Below are positions 44,369-56,404 of a stretch of 64,000 bases of DNA, piece after piece. This stretch comes from Hyalella azteca (taxonomy: Eukaryota; Arthropoda; Malacostraca; Amphipoda; Hyalellidae). The stretch covers positions 124,001 to 188,000 of the forward strand of contig NW_025946789.1 in NCBI RefSeq assembly GCF_000764305.2, given 5' to 3'. A program made the position numbers and the translations under genes. The number at the start of each line of letters is the position of its first letter. Position 1 is the stretch's first letter. The notes below the pieces were generated by a model, which was not told the DNA's origin, made no database searches, and saw only the letters and a list, made by a program, of their open reading frames with translations.

Positions 44369-45583
44369 CAGGCATCAATACCAAATACAAAGAAAATTAC
44401 ACCTATTTACCGACACATTTTCGTAATGAAGTTCATTATGTTACATATATCACATGTAAAGCATCCGTATTGCGCATTCATTGAAACAAAATTCTTGTTC
44501 TAGAACTAACAAGTTTACTTAATTTCATATTTTTTTTCATCAGCTGAGCGTTTGGCCAGAATTTTGCTAATCATATCCATTTATTTTACTCAATAGAACA
44601 CTAAAATATCTATCATAAAATTAATAATTTCCAACGAAACAAACTAGTGTTACTTATGAAAGAATACAATTTCTTTCAGCAACTTTTCCCGAAAAAAATT
44701 TGGGACCAGCTTTTTGAGCGCCATGAATACCGTCACTGTGAAACTGTGAAGACTTTCAAACGCAGTATATTCCACTGGAGTCTCAAAGCCTATGCCAATA
44801 TGTTAAATTCAAGATATTGTTCATGAATCAGGGTTCTTCAAGACCGTAAAACAGCGAATACATATGTTGGAAAATCATCCATAAATTTCGTTAGATCGAC
44901 AACAAATGCAAATTTTATAATCGATGGACCTGATTTGATGAACATTCATTGAAGCAGAAATTTAATTTATTCATTGAATTTAGTGCCTGGTTTCCGACAC
45001 TATCATCAAACTAGCATATTTCCCATTTTTTACGCAGTTACGGTACTCAAGTTTTCAGTTATTCAAATTGTTCGACAGTTGCCTCAGTCGATTTTACGGA
45101 CCCAATTCAATTACCTACGTAGAGGGGTGAATGAGTGATGAAACTCATATACTGTTTCAACGTACGTAAAAAATGACTGATGACTTAAATGACAATGCCG
45201 CCTCTAAATTAGGCTCACACTCAAAAAAAAAATATTTTTTCCATCCATATGTATTTATACCAATGATTAAATCCATTATTGTAAAGAAGGATTCTATCCT
45301 CATACTAGAAAATAAGTGAACTTTATATTTAGATTGAAATAAACTAGAAACCCGATATCAGAATTCCGAACTCGTCTTCGTAGATAACAGAGCGAGCGAA
45401 TAACGTTTCGGAAATTCATTCCCAAGGCATACCACACGAGCTCTACGTACGAAGCACGCCTGCAGCTCTGATAAATTGCTGACGTCAGGGACTTAATTGG
45501 CGAGGAGCTGGAACTTCCTGACTTGCTGGGGCAGAGAAATGGTCAGAGCAGAGGCCGTGGCTTCTGTGTCGTTTGCCTAGGAT
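44369..45583. other. Intergenic, no supported gene
   Basis: AT-rich. A GC-richer patch with a CRE (TGACGTCA at about 45480) lies at 45370-45590 but has no coding frame. Confidence 0.4.
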
Positions 45584-45895
45584 ATTCGCGGTTAAAACAA
45601 TTGGATAGTCAAGATAATGTTGTTCACGGTTAAAAACAATTGGATAGTGAACATAATGTTATCCACGGTTAAATACAATTGGATAGTTAAGGTAATGTTT
45701 TACACGGTTAAAAACAATTGGGTAGTGATTAGTGAAGATAATGTTATTCACGGTTAAAACAATTGGATAGTAAAGATAATGTTATCCACGGTTAAAACAA
45801 TTGGATAGTAAAGATATAGTTATCAACGGTTAAAAATAATTGGATAGTGAAGATAATGTTATTCACGGTTAAAAAAAATTGGATAGTGAACATAA
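45584..45895. repeat. About 38-bp minisatellite, 8 units
   Basis: Units of CACGGTTAAAAACAATTGGA followed by TAGTGAAGATAATGTTAT, with length variation and one unit carrying an internal duplication (TAGTGATTAGTGAAG). Confidence 0.9.
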
Positions 45896-46561
45896 AGAAG
45901 CATCGTGCACTTTCATAACATAAAAAACGACGCTTGGTAGCACAGTGGACAATGCCAATTTTCATTATTGATAGGCGAAAATCCTGTTCATAATTAGATT
46001 TTTTTGCAGAGCTTAACTTCTTCATGGGACATTCAGGCATTCATTTCATTCTATAAATTAAACGGTAATATTTTTAGCAAAAATCGATTTTATATTCAGT
46101 GCTGAAGTTTCCCTTCGATATTCGAATGATGCTGGCTGTTCAGAGAAGAAGTTCGAAGAGAGTATGACACATGAGCTAAAGTCAGATTAACAGTGATCAT
46201 AAAATTTATTTAAGAGATATCTCTAATAAACGAATGATATAGCACTGCGGTATGGCTAATTAAAGCGTGAATAACAAGCACTATTCCGAAAAGAATATTA
46301 AGTTACACACTAGTTAATTTAATTTGTCTTTTCATTTCCTTGGCAGAAGTGGCTGAAACAGCACAATGGAAATTTTTGGTTAAATGATGTGTTAATAATT
46401 AAGTATTTTTTTTTTGAAACGTTACTTTTTAAACTCCCTGCGAGAAATAAATTCCACGAATAATCGCATAATCACCATAAATTACGACAGGCAAAATAAA
46501 TAGAGTTGAAAATAATTTTTAATTCATTCACGTCCGAAAGGTAGAATTTCATTTCCCTTCG

Positions 46562-46849
46562 TCAAACCCAACAGAAACATATATCATTTTCAAAAATTTC
46601 ATTGTATTTGATAAACAATCTCTGTCTTGAAATCCAAAAATTTATCTGAATGTGAAGGTTATAAAAATTTTCAAGCATCAAAGGGACGCATTGATATAAT
46701 TTAGAAGATCTGCTCTGAACGCTTGACTTTACACTGGTTTCAACAGAGGAAGCCGCGCTCGTAGCAAGGCCCATGAAGCAAGCAGCACGGGAGGCAAACA
46801 GCCGAGCTTGGCAGTAATAAATGACCTCGAGAATTGCCGCAACGTCCAT
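46562..46849 (-). CDS. Weak hypothetical ORF, 95 aa
   Basis: A minus-strand ATG frame beginning MDVAAILEVIYYCQARLFAS. The first 50 codons lie in a GC-rich patch (46735-46895) and look exon-like; the remainder is AT-rich and aromatic, more like intron read-through. No domain recognised. Confidence 0.22.
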   Translation of the reverse strand: MDVAAILEVIYYCQARLFASRAACFMGLATSAASSVETSVKSSVQSRSSKLYQCVPLMLENFYNLHIQINFWISRQRLFIKYNEIFENDICFCWV

Positions 46850-47626
46850 GACATGGTCGACTCGCCTGTCCTGCTGCCCGCTCTCCTCTAGGCGCGTGAG
46901 GTATATCAGACGAAAATTAAATGAACTTGGGATGCGTTCATATAGGGTCAGTTCTACTCAAAAATATTGAGAACATACGTGCAAAATATCTTCTCTCCAG
47001 GCGTGCAAACTCGTTATGTACATAGTACAAGAGGCGTTTTTATATGTCCAAAAATCTTAGCGGGAGTGAATGTCAAGATTGTCATTGATTGTTGTCATTT
47101 ATCAATCATGAGTTCATTTATCGTTATGACGTATAATTTCTTCATATATGCCGAGAATACGGTGAGAACCTCACGCATTTCAGGAAATATGAAATTTTTG
47201 CTGCTTTCACGACTATTTAATCGAGGCTATAACCCCACCAAAAATATCTTTGGAGGCAACTGCAACATTGTATAGTTGGGCCATCCAAATTGTATCAAAT
47301 TCAAACCATTATTTGAAGCCCGGTTAATAACGCCAAATATCCTTAACGTACCTAAAACAGACTGTATTTCCAGTCAAAGCAAATACAATCCAGATACAAT
47401 CCAGAAAATCTATCTCTCGTGCTGGAACAGTTCCGCTAACGAACCCGATACCGAGGCCGTGAAATTCCCATTGAGAGGAAGAAGCTTGGGTCAGTGAGGC
47501 CATTTTTATCCAGTATTGGCTCAGTGTTGATAGGTTTCCAATAACCTGAGGAGTAAAGACCCGTCCCGCGCACCCGCACTATTTTTTGAGAGAGGCCCTT
47601 CTGCCTGAGTCCAGGAGCCCACAGCG
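46850..47626. other. Intergenic, weak frames only
   Basis: Two plus-strand frames (46967-47275, 102 codons; 47276-47497, 73 codons) abut each other but have no motif. No repeat array was seen. Confidence 0.35.
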
Positions 47627-47700
47627 GGGCCGAATTATGGCCAAAACCTGCCACTGAGAGAACCAGGGCCGAATTATGGCAAAAACCTGCCACTGAGAAT
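47627..47700. repeat. 38-bp tandem duplication
   Basis: GGGCCGAATTATGGCCAAAA followed by CCTGCCACTGAGA occurs twice in succession. Confidence 0.85.
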
Positions 47701-48490
47701 AGAAAGATCGGCCCCTACCACGGCCTTTATTTCCTCGTTAACATGCTCAGCTCTATAGGCTCCACCGTACCTCTCTTTCTTCCTCAGGCCGAGCCAAAAA
47801 ATGCACGGAGCTTGTCAAAGTCAATTTTTGTGATAGCTTTGAAATCATCTATAGTAACGTAGCACTATTTGTATGCATTTTGAGAATATCGAGCAAGACA
47901 GTGGGAAAATATTGAATTTCGTGATTAAATTAAGAATGACTCTCATAAAATGCGACAAAGCGAAAGAAACAAAGATAAAAAAACTAGGAAACTCGAGAAA
48001 ATTAAAGCGATTGGTTACGTAGGATTACGATCGCGATTGAAGAATATCCAGTTAAAGATCATTATCAATTAGTTAATATTGATTAATTTTGAATTTGTGC
48101 GGTAAACGAACATTAATTCTCTACACCATTCCAAGTAAATCGATATGTAGCTGATTCGCTTCATGAATGGCGGATCGTTCGTGAGTTTGAGAAAAAATTC
48201 AAATTTTTTGTACGTTAATTATGCTTAAGCTTTGTGGTTTGGGCCTTCCAAGTTCTTTTAAAGTTTAAAAGTAAAGCAAGTCCGAATGGACAGGTTAAGC
48301 AGTTCACAGGTTGGAAAAACGATCAAATGCTAATACTAGGTGTTAAACGAATAATTAAACGCAACGTTATGATCGAGATTAAAGTTGATATCAAGTAAGA
48401 TGCTGGTCTCCAGGTGAGGGCGTAAACGCAGTCGAAATTGTAACGGCGTTTCGACAGCCACTGAGCCTTTGGCCGCCTTTATAGCCTCGC
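47701..48490. other. Intergenic, no supported gene
   Basis: AT-rich, nothing recognised. Confidence 0.45.
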
Positions 48491-48494
48491 AGTG

Positions 48495-48975
48495 ATTGGG
48501 TAGTTATAGAGAAGAGACAGTCTTGCAGGCCATACATTGGGTAGTTATAGAGAAGAGGGTCGTCTTGCAGGCCATACATTGGGTAGTTATAGAGAAGAGG
48601 GTCGTCTTGCAAGCCATACATTGGGTAGTTATAGAGAAGAGGGCCGTCTTGCAGGCCATACATTGGGTAGNAGGGGACCGTCTTGCAGGCCATACAGTGA
48701 GAAGGGGACCGTCTTGCAGGCCATACAGTGAGAAGGGGACCGTCTTGCAGGCCATACAGTGAGAAGGAGGCCGTCTTGCAGGCCATATAGTGAGAGGGGA
48801 CCGTCTTGCAGCCCATACAGTGAGAAGGGGACCGTCTTGCAGGCCATACAGTGAGAAGGGGACCGTCTTGCAGGCCATACAGTGAGAAGGGGACCGTTTG
48901 CAGGCCATACAGTGAGAAGGGGACTGTCTTGCAGGCATACAGTGAGAAAGGGACCGTCTCACAGGCCATACAGGG
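48495..48975. repeat. Compound 42-bp/31-bp minisatellite with assembly gap
   Basis: Four units of about 42 bp (ATTGGGTAGTTATAGAGAAG, then AG(G/A)G(T/C)CGTCTTGCAGGCCAT) run to 48670. A single N at 48671 marks a gap. About ten units of 31 bp (CAGTGAGAAGGGGACCGTCT, then TGCAGGCCATA) follow to 48975. Both unit types share the core CGTCTTGCAGGCCATACA, so they are two versions of one array that differ in the linker. Long frames on both strands (up to 217 codons, 48391-49157) run through the N and are artefacts. The true length is unknown. Confidence 0.95.
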
Positions 48976-49099
48976 AGAGCCGCAAGCCGATTCTTCAGTC
49001 GACGCTGGAAGGCTAGCCAATACGTGGAAGGCAATTGCATTAGCTGTAGTGCTGCCTCAGCCGCTGGTCTATACAGCAGGACTGAGCTTGCCTTGATAA

Positions 49100-49860
49100 C
49101 AGCCTTAATTCGCCCCTCCTTGTGAGAGGACCGATGAAGTGCTAGCAAGAAAACCATTCACAATCAAATATATTCGGAAATCGATAGGCTAATGCGACAC
49201 TTATTCTAATTTAATTGGTACCTAAAGAGGAAGTGAGGATAGGTTAAGAATGAGGTGATAAAGCTATTTTATATAAATTTTTCATGGTTCAAGCATCGTA
49301 TTTCTTACAGCTAATTACAGAAGGAATCTTGGGTGGTGCATGTAAAATTTTATTGCTTCCTAATTGCTTTTTCAACGTGTATATGAAACTCGGGAAATGT
49401 ATCTGCTTCTATAATGAAAAATGGCAGGAACATAATTAGGAACAACGAATAATTTTGCACATCTAGCAAAATAACTGAACATTCGAGAAGCCGCTACTTG
49501 AAGAAGGTTGCTCCAGTAATAAGATGGTTGGTAAATCATCTGCGATAAAATCGGGTGGCAACCAAGTTTCTGGAAGGCACGAGAAGACGAAGCCTTTACG
49601 CTTGAAGTAAGAACCAGATGCAGATCTCTTATTGTATGCGTTCTCAACCACTTCTGAAGATCCAGCAGCCGTGCTAGATGCTTCCGCGCCAGCATGGTTA
49701 AAATTTAACCTTCGTTTTTGGTTAGTTTTCAAAATTAAAGCGACCGAAAAGAACTGCATATGAACACAGTAGTAGACGATTTGGAGGAACAAAGACCAAA
49801 AAGACAGCTGACCGCCGCTGAAATTGTTCTATTATCAAGTGTAGGCTATAGTACTGAACC
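49100..49860. other. Intergenic, weak frames only
   Basis: Overlapping minus-strand frames at 49372-49792 (107 and 109 codons) are in different phases and have no motif. They are treated as chance. Confidence 0.35.
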
Positions 49861-50007
49861 GGGGCCATACTTTCAAAATTCGCTAAGTGAACGTAAAGTA
49901 CTTACGCTTTATTTTCTTATCTATGATTGGTGCATTTTGCTTGGAAGGCCGTCAATGATTGGCTAATGAACACACGATCTCTTAACTTTTTTTGAAAGTA
50001 TGGGCCC
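49861..50007 (-). mobile_element. 146-bp MITE family, copy 2
   Basis: Inverse orientation to copy 1. Ends GGGGCCATACTTTCAAAA and TTTTTGAAAGTATGGGCCC are intact. It carries a few extra substitutions (an extra A in GTAAAGTACTTACG, and CACACGATC where the other copies have CTTACGATC). Confidence 0.85.
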
Positions 50008-50740
50008 ACTGAATTGCTACGCCAGTCTCTGCACGACGGCAAACTCGATCACTGCGAGGCTGTGCCTATGGCAGTAGCTAGCCTGGCGATGTCAGTTCTA
50101 ATACAGCTGCTCTCCTGCTTCATACAGCTGCTCTCTTGATAGTTGAAATTTACATAATCCTAATCAATTACCAATTATGGCCATACCTCGAGTTTATTAA
50201 CTGGAGGTAAGTCGGTCTGCAGAAATTTTTTTAATAAATTTGTTCAACAGTTTGTAGAAATCCGCATTAAGTAAACACTCAAGACTAAAACAGTTAATGG
50301 GGCAAGAGAATGAGTTGCTTTGCAAATTATTAACAAGTTTATTAATATTAATTAATATTGATATATTAATGTTTAACTCTGCAAGTTAAACATTAAGTTT
50401 TCTTCAATTTATTGTTGTGATTAAACGACTTGTCTGGATTGATGAAGACAAATAAACAAATTGAAAAAAAATAAAATGAGCTTGTAATGAGAATTTTAGG
50501 ATGCCATTAACTACCAATACTATCAGCTCTTGACATAATTACTATATAATTAGTGGTATTCAAGAACTGATGAATAATAATTTTCACTTATGCGTATAAT
50601 AGACGATCTTCTGAAGTAGAATTGACTCCTAATTATTTCATCTACTGAAAAAATCAAATGGAATGAACCGACAAAGGATAAATTTTTAGTGGAAGGATAA
50701 TCTCCCTCCACTGATGAGGACATGCGAACCGTCGAAGGAT
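50008..50740. other. Intergenic, no supported gene
   Basis: A short duplication ATACAGCTGCTCTC(C/T)T occurs at 50101-50140. The rest is AT-rich without gene. Confidence 0.4.
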
Positions 50741-50845
50741 TTCACTGCAGTGAGTGACAGAGAGCGCAGTTTCTCGTCGACGAAAAAGTGAGGTCACGGA
50801 CGAACAGACAGACGGACACGGCGAGCACAATAGCGCATTTTTTTG
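50741..50845 (+). mobile_element. GACA-core element, copy 3, both ends lost
   Basis: It begins in CACTGCAGTGAGTGACAGAG and stops after GCGAGCACAATAGCGCATTT. The left ATATAACTCAGTA and the right AATGAGAAAATGCGCT termini are absent. The central GACA region is short here. Confidence 0.7.
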
Positions 50846-51584
50846 ATTCACTTCAGTTTTGCCTCATCGTATTATGTTGAATTTTACTCAATAATGAAGT
50901 AGAGGGCAGGTATTAATTGCGTGCCATAATTATGAACCCTGGAAAAATTCGGTGGTCAAACTAGCTTTTTCCAAGAATTTCGTTAGGAAATTATTTTCTG
51001 CTATTTAGCGTTTAGCATCGATTACTTCAAGTCCAGCATAAATGGAGGGGCAAATTACATATACTTTTTGCAACAAAAACTATAGATTTTTTATGAATTC
51101 TGAAAAAAGTTAAAAACTATACCCCGTAATTTTTACAGAGGACACAAAATGAACAACTTCATACTTTTCAAACCTCATGGCATTGAGGAAAACTTAGAAA
51201 ATCATTTCAGGCACATTATTTTTTCTTTACACGAATTCACAGCTTCATTTCGTTGCTAATATGATTATTTACCCTTATTATTGATGCAATATTGCATAGC
51301 TGAATTAATTTGTCACTAATACATATATAATGATCTTTCTTACTTTAATAAGAAGATGGAAAGAAAGATCATTAATAATATAAATAAAGACTTTAATAAA
51401 GAAGATTTAATTCTTACTTTAATTCGAGAAAGATGAACTTATCATCACATCAAACGTTCTCTTACTGGCCGCATTACGAGCCGCTGATAAAAAAAGGCTC
51501 TGCATAAAGCAATTTTAATGGCATTATTAGCCCTGGTCGGAGAGGTAAGCTCTTCAATATGGCCTTTTTTACATTTTTCCTTCA
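50846..51584. other. Intergenic, no supported gene
   Basis: AT-rich. GAAAGATCATTA and TAATGATCTTTC around 51330-51375 form a short inverted repeat (AATGATCTTTCTTACTTTAA and reverse). No gene. Confidence 0.4.
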
Positions 51585-51812
51585 GTCGGGTGCTCGTGAG
51601 CGCGATGTGAGCGCTATGCTAGCAGGATTATAGTGCGGGTAATCAATAAAGGTTTTCACTCAAGTCGGGTGCTCGTGAGCGCGATGTGAGCGCTATGCTA
51701 GCAGGATTATAGAGCGGGTAATCAATAAAGGTTTTCATTCAAGTCGGGTGCTCGTGAGCGCGACGTGAGCGCTATGCTAGCAGGATTATAGAGAGGGTAA
51801 TCAATAAAGGTT
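51585..51812. repeat. 79/80-bp tandem repeat, 3 units
   Basis: Units start TCGGGTGCTCGTGAGCGCGA at 51585, 51665 and 51744. They are almost identical, each containing GCTATGCTAGCAGGATTATA and CAATAAAGGTTTT. Each unit contains an AATAAA. Downstream (51820-51910) GC-rich DNA with GTGAATAAAGAGTGG could be the remains of an element that supplied the unit. Confidence 0.9.
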
Positions 51813-52740
51813 TGTGCTAGTCGCTGGGAGAACAACGGAGGCGGAGCTCGCATATCGGCACTTCAGAACATCGTAACCTCTATTAATTTCACGGGTGAAT
51901 AAAGAGTGGCCAAACACTGGTTTATGAGCGGCCAACGATACTGAGTGTATAATTTTCAGAGTATAAAGAAGGCTTCAAGACTTCATTGTTTCGAGTGTTA
52001 TCGCGCACCAAGTCGCTACTTAAAACACCCCTCGCTGGATTTCATTAGAAGTTTTCGCCGTATAAATAACCTAGAGTTTGGCAGCTGCAGTGGACGGTCT
52101 CGTAAAAACGGCTTTAGGTAAGGAGAAATTCAGCGATCAGGAACAGTGAACGAGGGAAGAGATAAGACGCAGTCCAGTGAAAAATAAATTAAGTAAATCA
52201 ACGTAGTTGGGATATTTGAAATTTTATTTTCATCGAATTTCGTTTACTCTTCGAAAACAAAGGAAGTTTGAAAAAGACAAACCTCAAACTTCAAAAATTG
52301 CATAGTACATATGACACGTCTAGCTGAAAGTAGCAGGCAAAATTGCGTTGTTAAAATAATTAACATTCATCTCAACAATATTCTCATTAAAATAACAATT
52401 CTTTCTCAACGACAAACAATTCTCATTAAACAAATTTCTAGTGTATACATAACAACATCACAGCCCATGGAACGGAAGGACAAAAATCCTATTGCGTTAT
52501 AGTTCCTGACATTGATTACGGTAGTAAGCAAGTTATAATAGAAGCTGAATAACACACTACTGATATTGAGACAAGCAAGCACGAAATGCAAGCTAATGCT
52601 GAGACCAGTGCCCCTGCTGAAACAAATTACATTCAACCTATTTATCAGCCCGGTAATATTTTCACACGAAGTTTACCATTAAACAACATTCATTGATCAA
52701 CACGGTAGCTCACGCACTAAGGCGATCATTTACATGCTTC
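51813..52740. other. Intergenic, no supported gene
   Basis: AT-rich with no recognised content except a short repeated word (ACAATTCT(C/T)...) around 52375-52430. Confidence 0.4.
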
Positions 52741-53190
52741 ACATCAGGCGCTTTGATAAGGAGCTCAACACAAGGAGTAAAAATCAGGTGCTTTACATCA
52801 GGCGCTTCAATCAGGAGCTCGACCTCAGGCGTATAAATCAGGCGCATTGCATTAGGTGCCTCACATCAGGCGCATAGCATCAGATGCTTTACATCAGGCG
52901 CATAGCATCAGGTGCCTTACATCAGGCGCATAGCATCAGGTGCTTTACATCAGGCGCATAGCATCAGGTGCTTCACATCAGGCGCATAGCATCAGGTGCC
53001 TTACATCAGGCGCATAGCATCAGGTGCTTTACATCAGGCGCATAGCATCAGGTGCCTTACATCAGGCGCATAGCATCAGGTGCTTTACATCAGGCGCATA
53101 GCATCAGGTGCCTTACATCAGGCGCATAGCATCAGGCGCACAGCATCAGGTGCTTCACATCAGGCGCATGGCATCTGATGCCTCACATCA
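52741..53190. repeat. 28-bp (two 14-bp halves) minisatellite, about 13 units
   Basis: The regular part (about 52840-53150) is GCGCATAGCATCAGGTGCTT plus TACATCAG repeated, made of two related 14-bp halves each containing CATCAGG. Units alternate between GTGCTTTACATCAG and GTGCCTTACATCAG, so a 56-bp higher-order period is visible. Degenerate units flank both sides. There are no unique spacers, so it is not a CRISPR. Confidence 0.95.
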
Positions 53191-53639
53191 GTCATATTTT
53201 GTTATAAGTAATTCATCGAATGCAGTGCATCAGGCGCAATACGTAAGACATTTCACAACTGGTTGTTTCAACTATAAAAATCATACGAAGATGGATAACA
53301 CATGGAATCAATGAAACATACGGAAATCTGAAAATATTTCACGGATAATATATGGATAATAATAATACGCGATCATAGAGATCGCGTATTCCAAGAATAT
53401 TTTGTCACGATACGTACAGTTGCATGCTAGAAAATGGAACATGAATTTTATTGCTGAATTTTTCCTAAGCCTTATGATGCTTAATATATCCAGCAACACG
53501 AAGATGGTGCATCTTAAGGCCTTCAGTGGAGCGTAAATTTGACAAGCTATTTCAGCAGTCAAAATTAACCATCTGAAGTGACATCGCAAGAAGAGCATTA
53601 CGCTGTCGACACGAGCAGTGCTTACGAGCTTTGGCCAAT

Positions 53640-53745
53640 CTGAGAGAAGCCATAGAGAGAGCGAGGGGAAGTGAAAAGGAGAGAGTGAGTGAGAGAAAAT
53701 AAGAGGGAGATAGGGAGGGAGTGAGAGAGAGAGGGCTAGAGCTTT
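53640..53745 (+). repeat. Purine-rich (GA) tract
   Basis: GAGAGAAGCCATAGAGAGAG and similar sequence, with almost only A and G on the plus strand. A lower-density GA-rich region continues to 53880. Confidence 0.7.
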
Positions 53746-54444
53746 CTGAAGAGCACTGCCGTGTAAGCAGCTTATATTCGAGAGCAGTTCTGAAGTAAGA
53801 GGAATGAGAGGGTTTACAGAGGGGAGAGCAAGAAATATGGTTTTACAGAAGCGAGTGTGAAGAATGAGAGTATTAAATATTAATAGAGCACACGAATAGC
53901 CTAATTTTTAATAAACAAATTTAGTCGTTACTCAACTTTGTTAAAAAGTGACTACTAATTGTTGAGATTTTTTCAGCCATTCGTTATTAGTTGTCATTCA
54001 TTGTAGTTATTAATCTATTAATTCTAGATATAATTTCACTCGCTTCAAGTGTTCATTATTCGTATTTCTGGCATATTCCTGAGCGGGACATTCTCCACAA
54101 GACCGCCTCAACGATTCGTCGGAATCTCAGGCCAATACGATGTTGAACTTGGAATCTACAACTAAACTGCAGTCCAAACATCAAAAAAACACTAGTTGAA
54201 GTATTAATAACTGCTCTATGAGGAAGAAATGAACGAAATTCTAGAAAATCAACAAGCGAGCATAAATTAACGCAAAAAAATTTCAAAAGTTTGGACATCT
54301 GGAAGACGAGCAACAAATTCTGGTGTCAGCAAAACACGCGTCAAATCTGGATCAAACAAAAGACAAGCTCGTCTAATATGGAATAAAGCGGTCCTGAGAG
54401 CGGCACTATAGAGGGGCGTTAGGGACGCAATATTAGAATGTATT

Positions 54445-54715
54445 CAGTGGCCCTCGAGAGCTGCCGTGTTTACAAACACGGAAGATAATGTAACACTCTG
54501 GCCCTCAGATCTGCGGGATATAATATCAGTGGCCCTCGAGAGCCGCCGTGTTTACAAACACGTAAGATAATGCCACACTCCGGCCCTCAGATCTGGCGGG
54601 ATGTAATATCAGTGGCACTCGAGAGCTGCCGTGTTTACAAACACGTAAGATAATGCAACACTCCGGCCCTCAGATCTGGCGGGATGTAATATCAGTGGCA
54701 CTCGAGAGATGCCAA
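54445..54715. repeat. 82/83-bp tandem repeat, about 3.3 units
   Basis: Units start CAGTGGCCCTCGAGAGC at 54445, 54527, 54610 and 54693. Each full unit holds the palindrome GTGTTTACAAACAC and GGCCCTCAGATCT. Confidence 0.9.
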
Positions 54716-55063
54716 TGCCACACCCCTGAAATGCCTTACACTCGCCCTCCGATCTGGCACTAGATTAGCGACCTTCGTAAGCGGTGTACTTACCATTAAA
54801 TTATAGGAGCATGTCTCATGATAATGTTAAGTTCTCAAAGAGAGGTGTAAATCTAATGCCATTTTTCGGATCTCGCGGGAGATTATAGTTCAGATTCGCG
54901 GCAGACATGGACATTTTAACGCATACGTATCCCATCAATGAGATTCACACTTGAATCTTGAATTGTTTTCATCCCTAATTAATTAATGCGATAGTTTAGC
55001 TCGAGACTGGCGTTGAGACTCTCAGAAATTTTGACGATGGTTCCGTGCTTCTGCTGCCACAAC

Positions 55064-55336
55064 CGTCGTATATGGACAAGAGAGACGATGGCTGACATGG
55101 CTCGTCGTATATGGACAAGAGAGACGATGGCTGACATGGCTCGTCGTATATGGACACGAGAGACGATGGCTGACATGGCCCGTCGTATATGGACACGAGA
55201 GACGATGGCTGACATGGCTCGTCGTATATGGACACGAGAGACGATGGCTGACATGGCTCGTCGTATATGGACAAGAGAGACGATGGCTGACACGGCTCGT
55301 CGTATATGGACACGAGAGACGATGGCTGACATGGCT
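55064..55336. repeat. 39-bp minisatellite, 7 units, open in several frames
   Basis: Units of CGTCGTATATGGACACGAGA followed by GACGATGGCTGACATGGCT, with single substitutions. 39 bp is 13 codons, so plus-strand frame RRIWTRETMADMA and two minus-strand frames (MSAIVSRVHIRRA and QPSSLVSIYDEPC) remain open through all units and for 100-164 codons in total. No flanking coding evidence favours any of them. Confidence 0.95.
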
Positions 55337-55501
55337 CGAGGCAGATCCAGAGATGCCAATAAAGCCAGGCTCGGGTCGTTACAAGGCGAATATCTCAGTC
55401 GGCTTTTATTGTGGTGTCGCCGAGGAGAGCCTAACGACCGTCGTGGCTGCAAGAGGCGATCGCTGTCACCTTATTGCAGTGCACGACACAGCAGGAGCAA
55501 G

Positions 55502-55632
55502 AGCTAGAATCTAGCTTTTCTTGAGGACATATTAAATTTTATTGTTGATAAATGAGAGAAATGAAGAGCTATAGAATCTAGCTTTTCTTGAGGACAAATT
55601 AAATTTTATTGTTAGTAAATTACAGAAATTGT
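55502..55632. repeat. 68-bp tandem duplication
   Basis: AGAATCTAGCTTTTCTTGAG and AATTTTATTGTT are repeated with a 68-bp period, with a few changes at the right-hand end. Confidence 0.85.
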
Positions 55633-56400
55633 TATCCAAAACTTTGACTTCAAATCCTGTTATCGTAATTATATTAGTGCGAAAGCTGCAAATAATTCAC
55701 CTGCATAAGCAAGATCTTGAAGGGCAATTTGATCGAATTCATTCACTTTCAAAAATTATACACATTATTCAGGTAAAGCGCCTTTCTGCTGGGCATGTCA
55801 TGTCGGGGCTGGCCTTATTTGATCGAAACATTGACAGACAATGTAAATATGGCAAATTCCTTTGGTGTGTCTGTACTTCCTTCGAAGTAATAAATTTATA
55901 TTCAAACAGTCAAATGATTTATTCACTATTGTAGTCTAATTTTCTATTCATTAATATTTGGCGCTGATAGAATTTGTGTGTTTCACTAAAGATAAATTTT
56001 AACTGTAATTTGAATCAACTTCAAATAAAATTGAGGTATTTACCACATATGTACGACCATTCAATTAAGTTGAAAACTTGATGTTGATGTCTGTTTTAGT
56101 GATGGTTGTACATTTCTGTTTTCATTTTCAGCTCAACGCAAAATAAACGGAAAAATTATAGAGCACGCATGTAAGAAAATTCTATGAAAATAATTTCTTT
56201 TGCTATTTTAATATCTTGGCGAGAATGCAGACAATTATTACGGCTGTTTTGTTAAGCTCGTTAAGCACATGAATTTGTATAAAAGGAGCTTACATACAGG
56301 AGAATATATTGAAACAATTTTAATAGTGGCTACTCTTCAGCGGCAGCAGTGACTCCACCCCACATAAACTAGCACAAGTCAGTGCCGAGCAGCACCATTC
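55633..56400. other. Intergenic, weak frame only
   Basis: A plus-strand frame of 101 codons at 55629-55934 begins in the duplication and has no motif. The rest is AT-rich. Confidence 0.35.
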
Positions 56401-56404
56401 AACA

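Noticed and set aside
48391..49157. Frames of 209 and 217 codons on the minus strand, the longest in the window
   Set aside because: They consist of translated minisatellite and run through an unknown base at 48671; three phases are open for the same reason.
52741..53190. CRISPR-like regular repeats
   Set aside because: The units are directly adjacent tandem repeats without unique spacers, and the window is eukaryotic. The same applies to all other arrays here.
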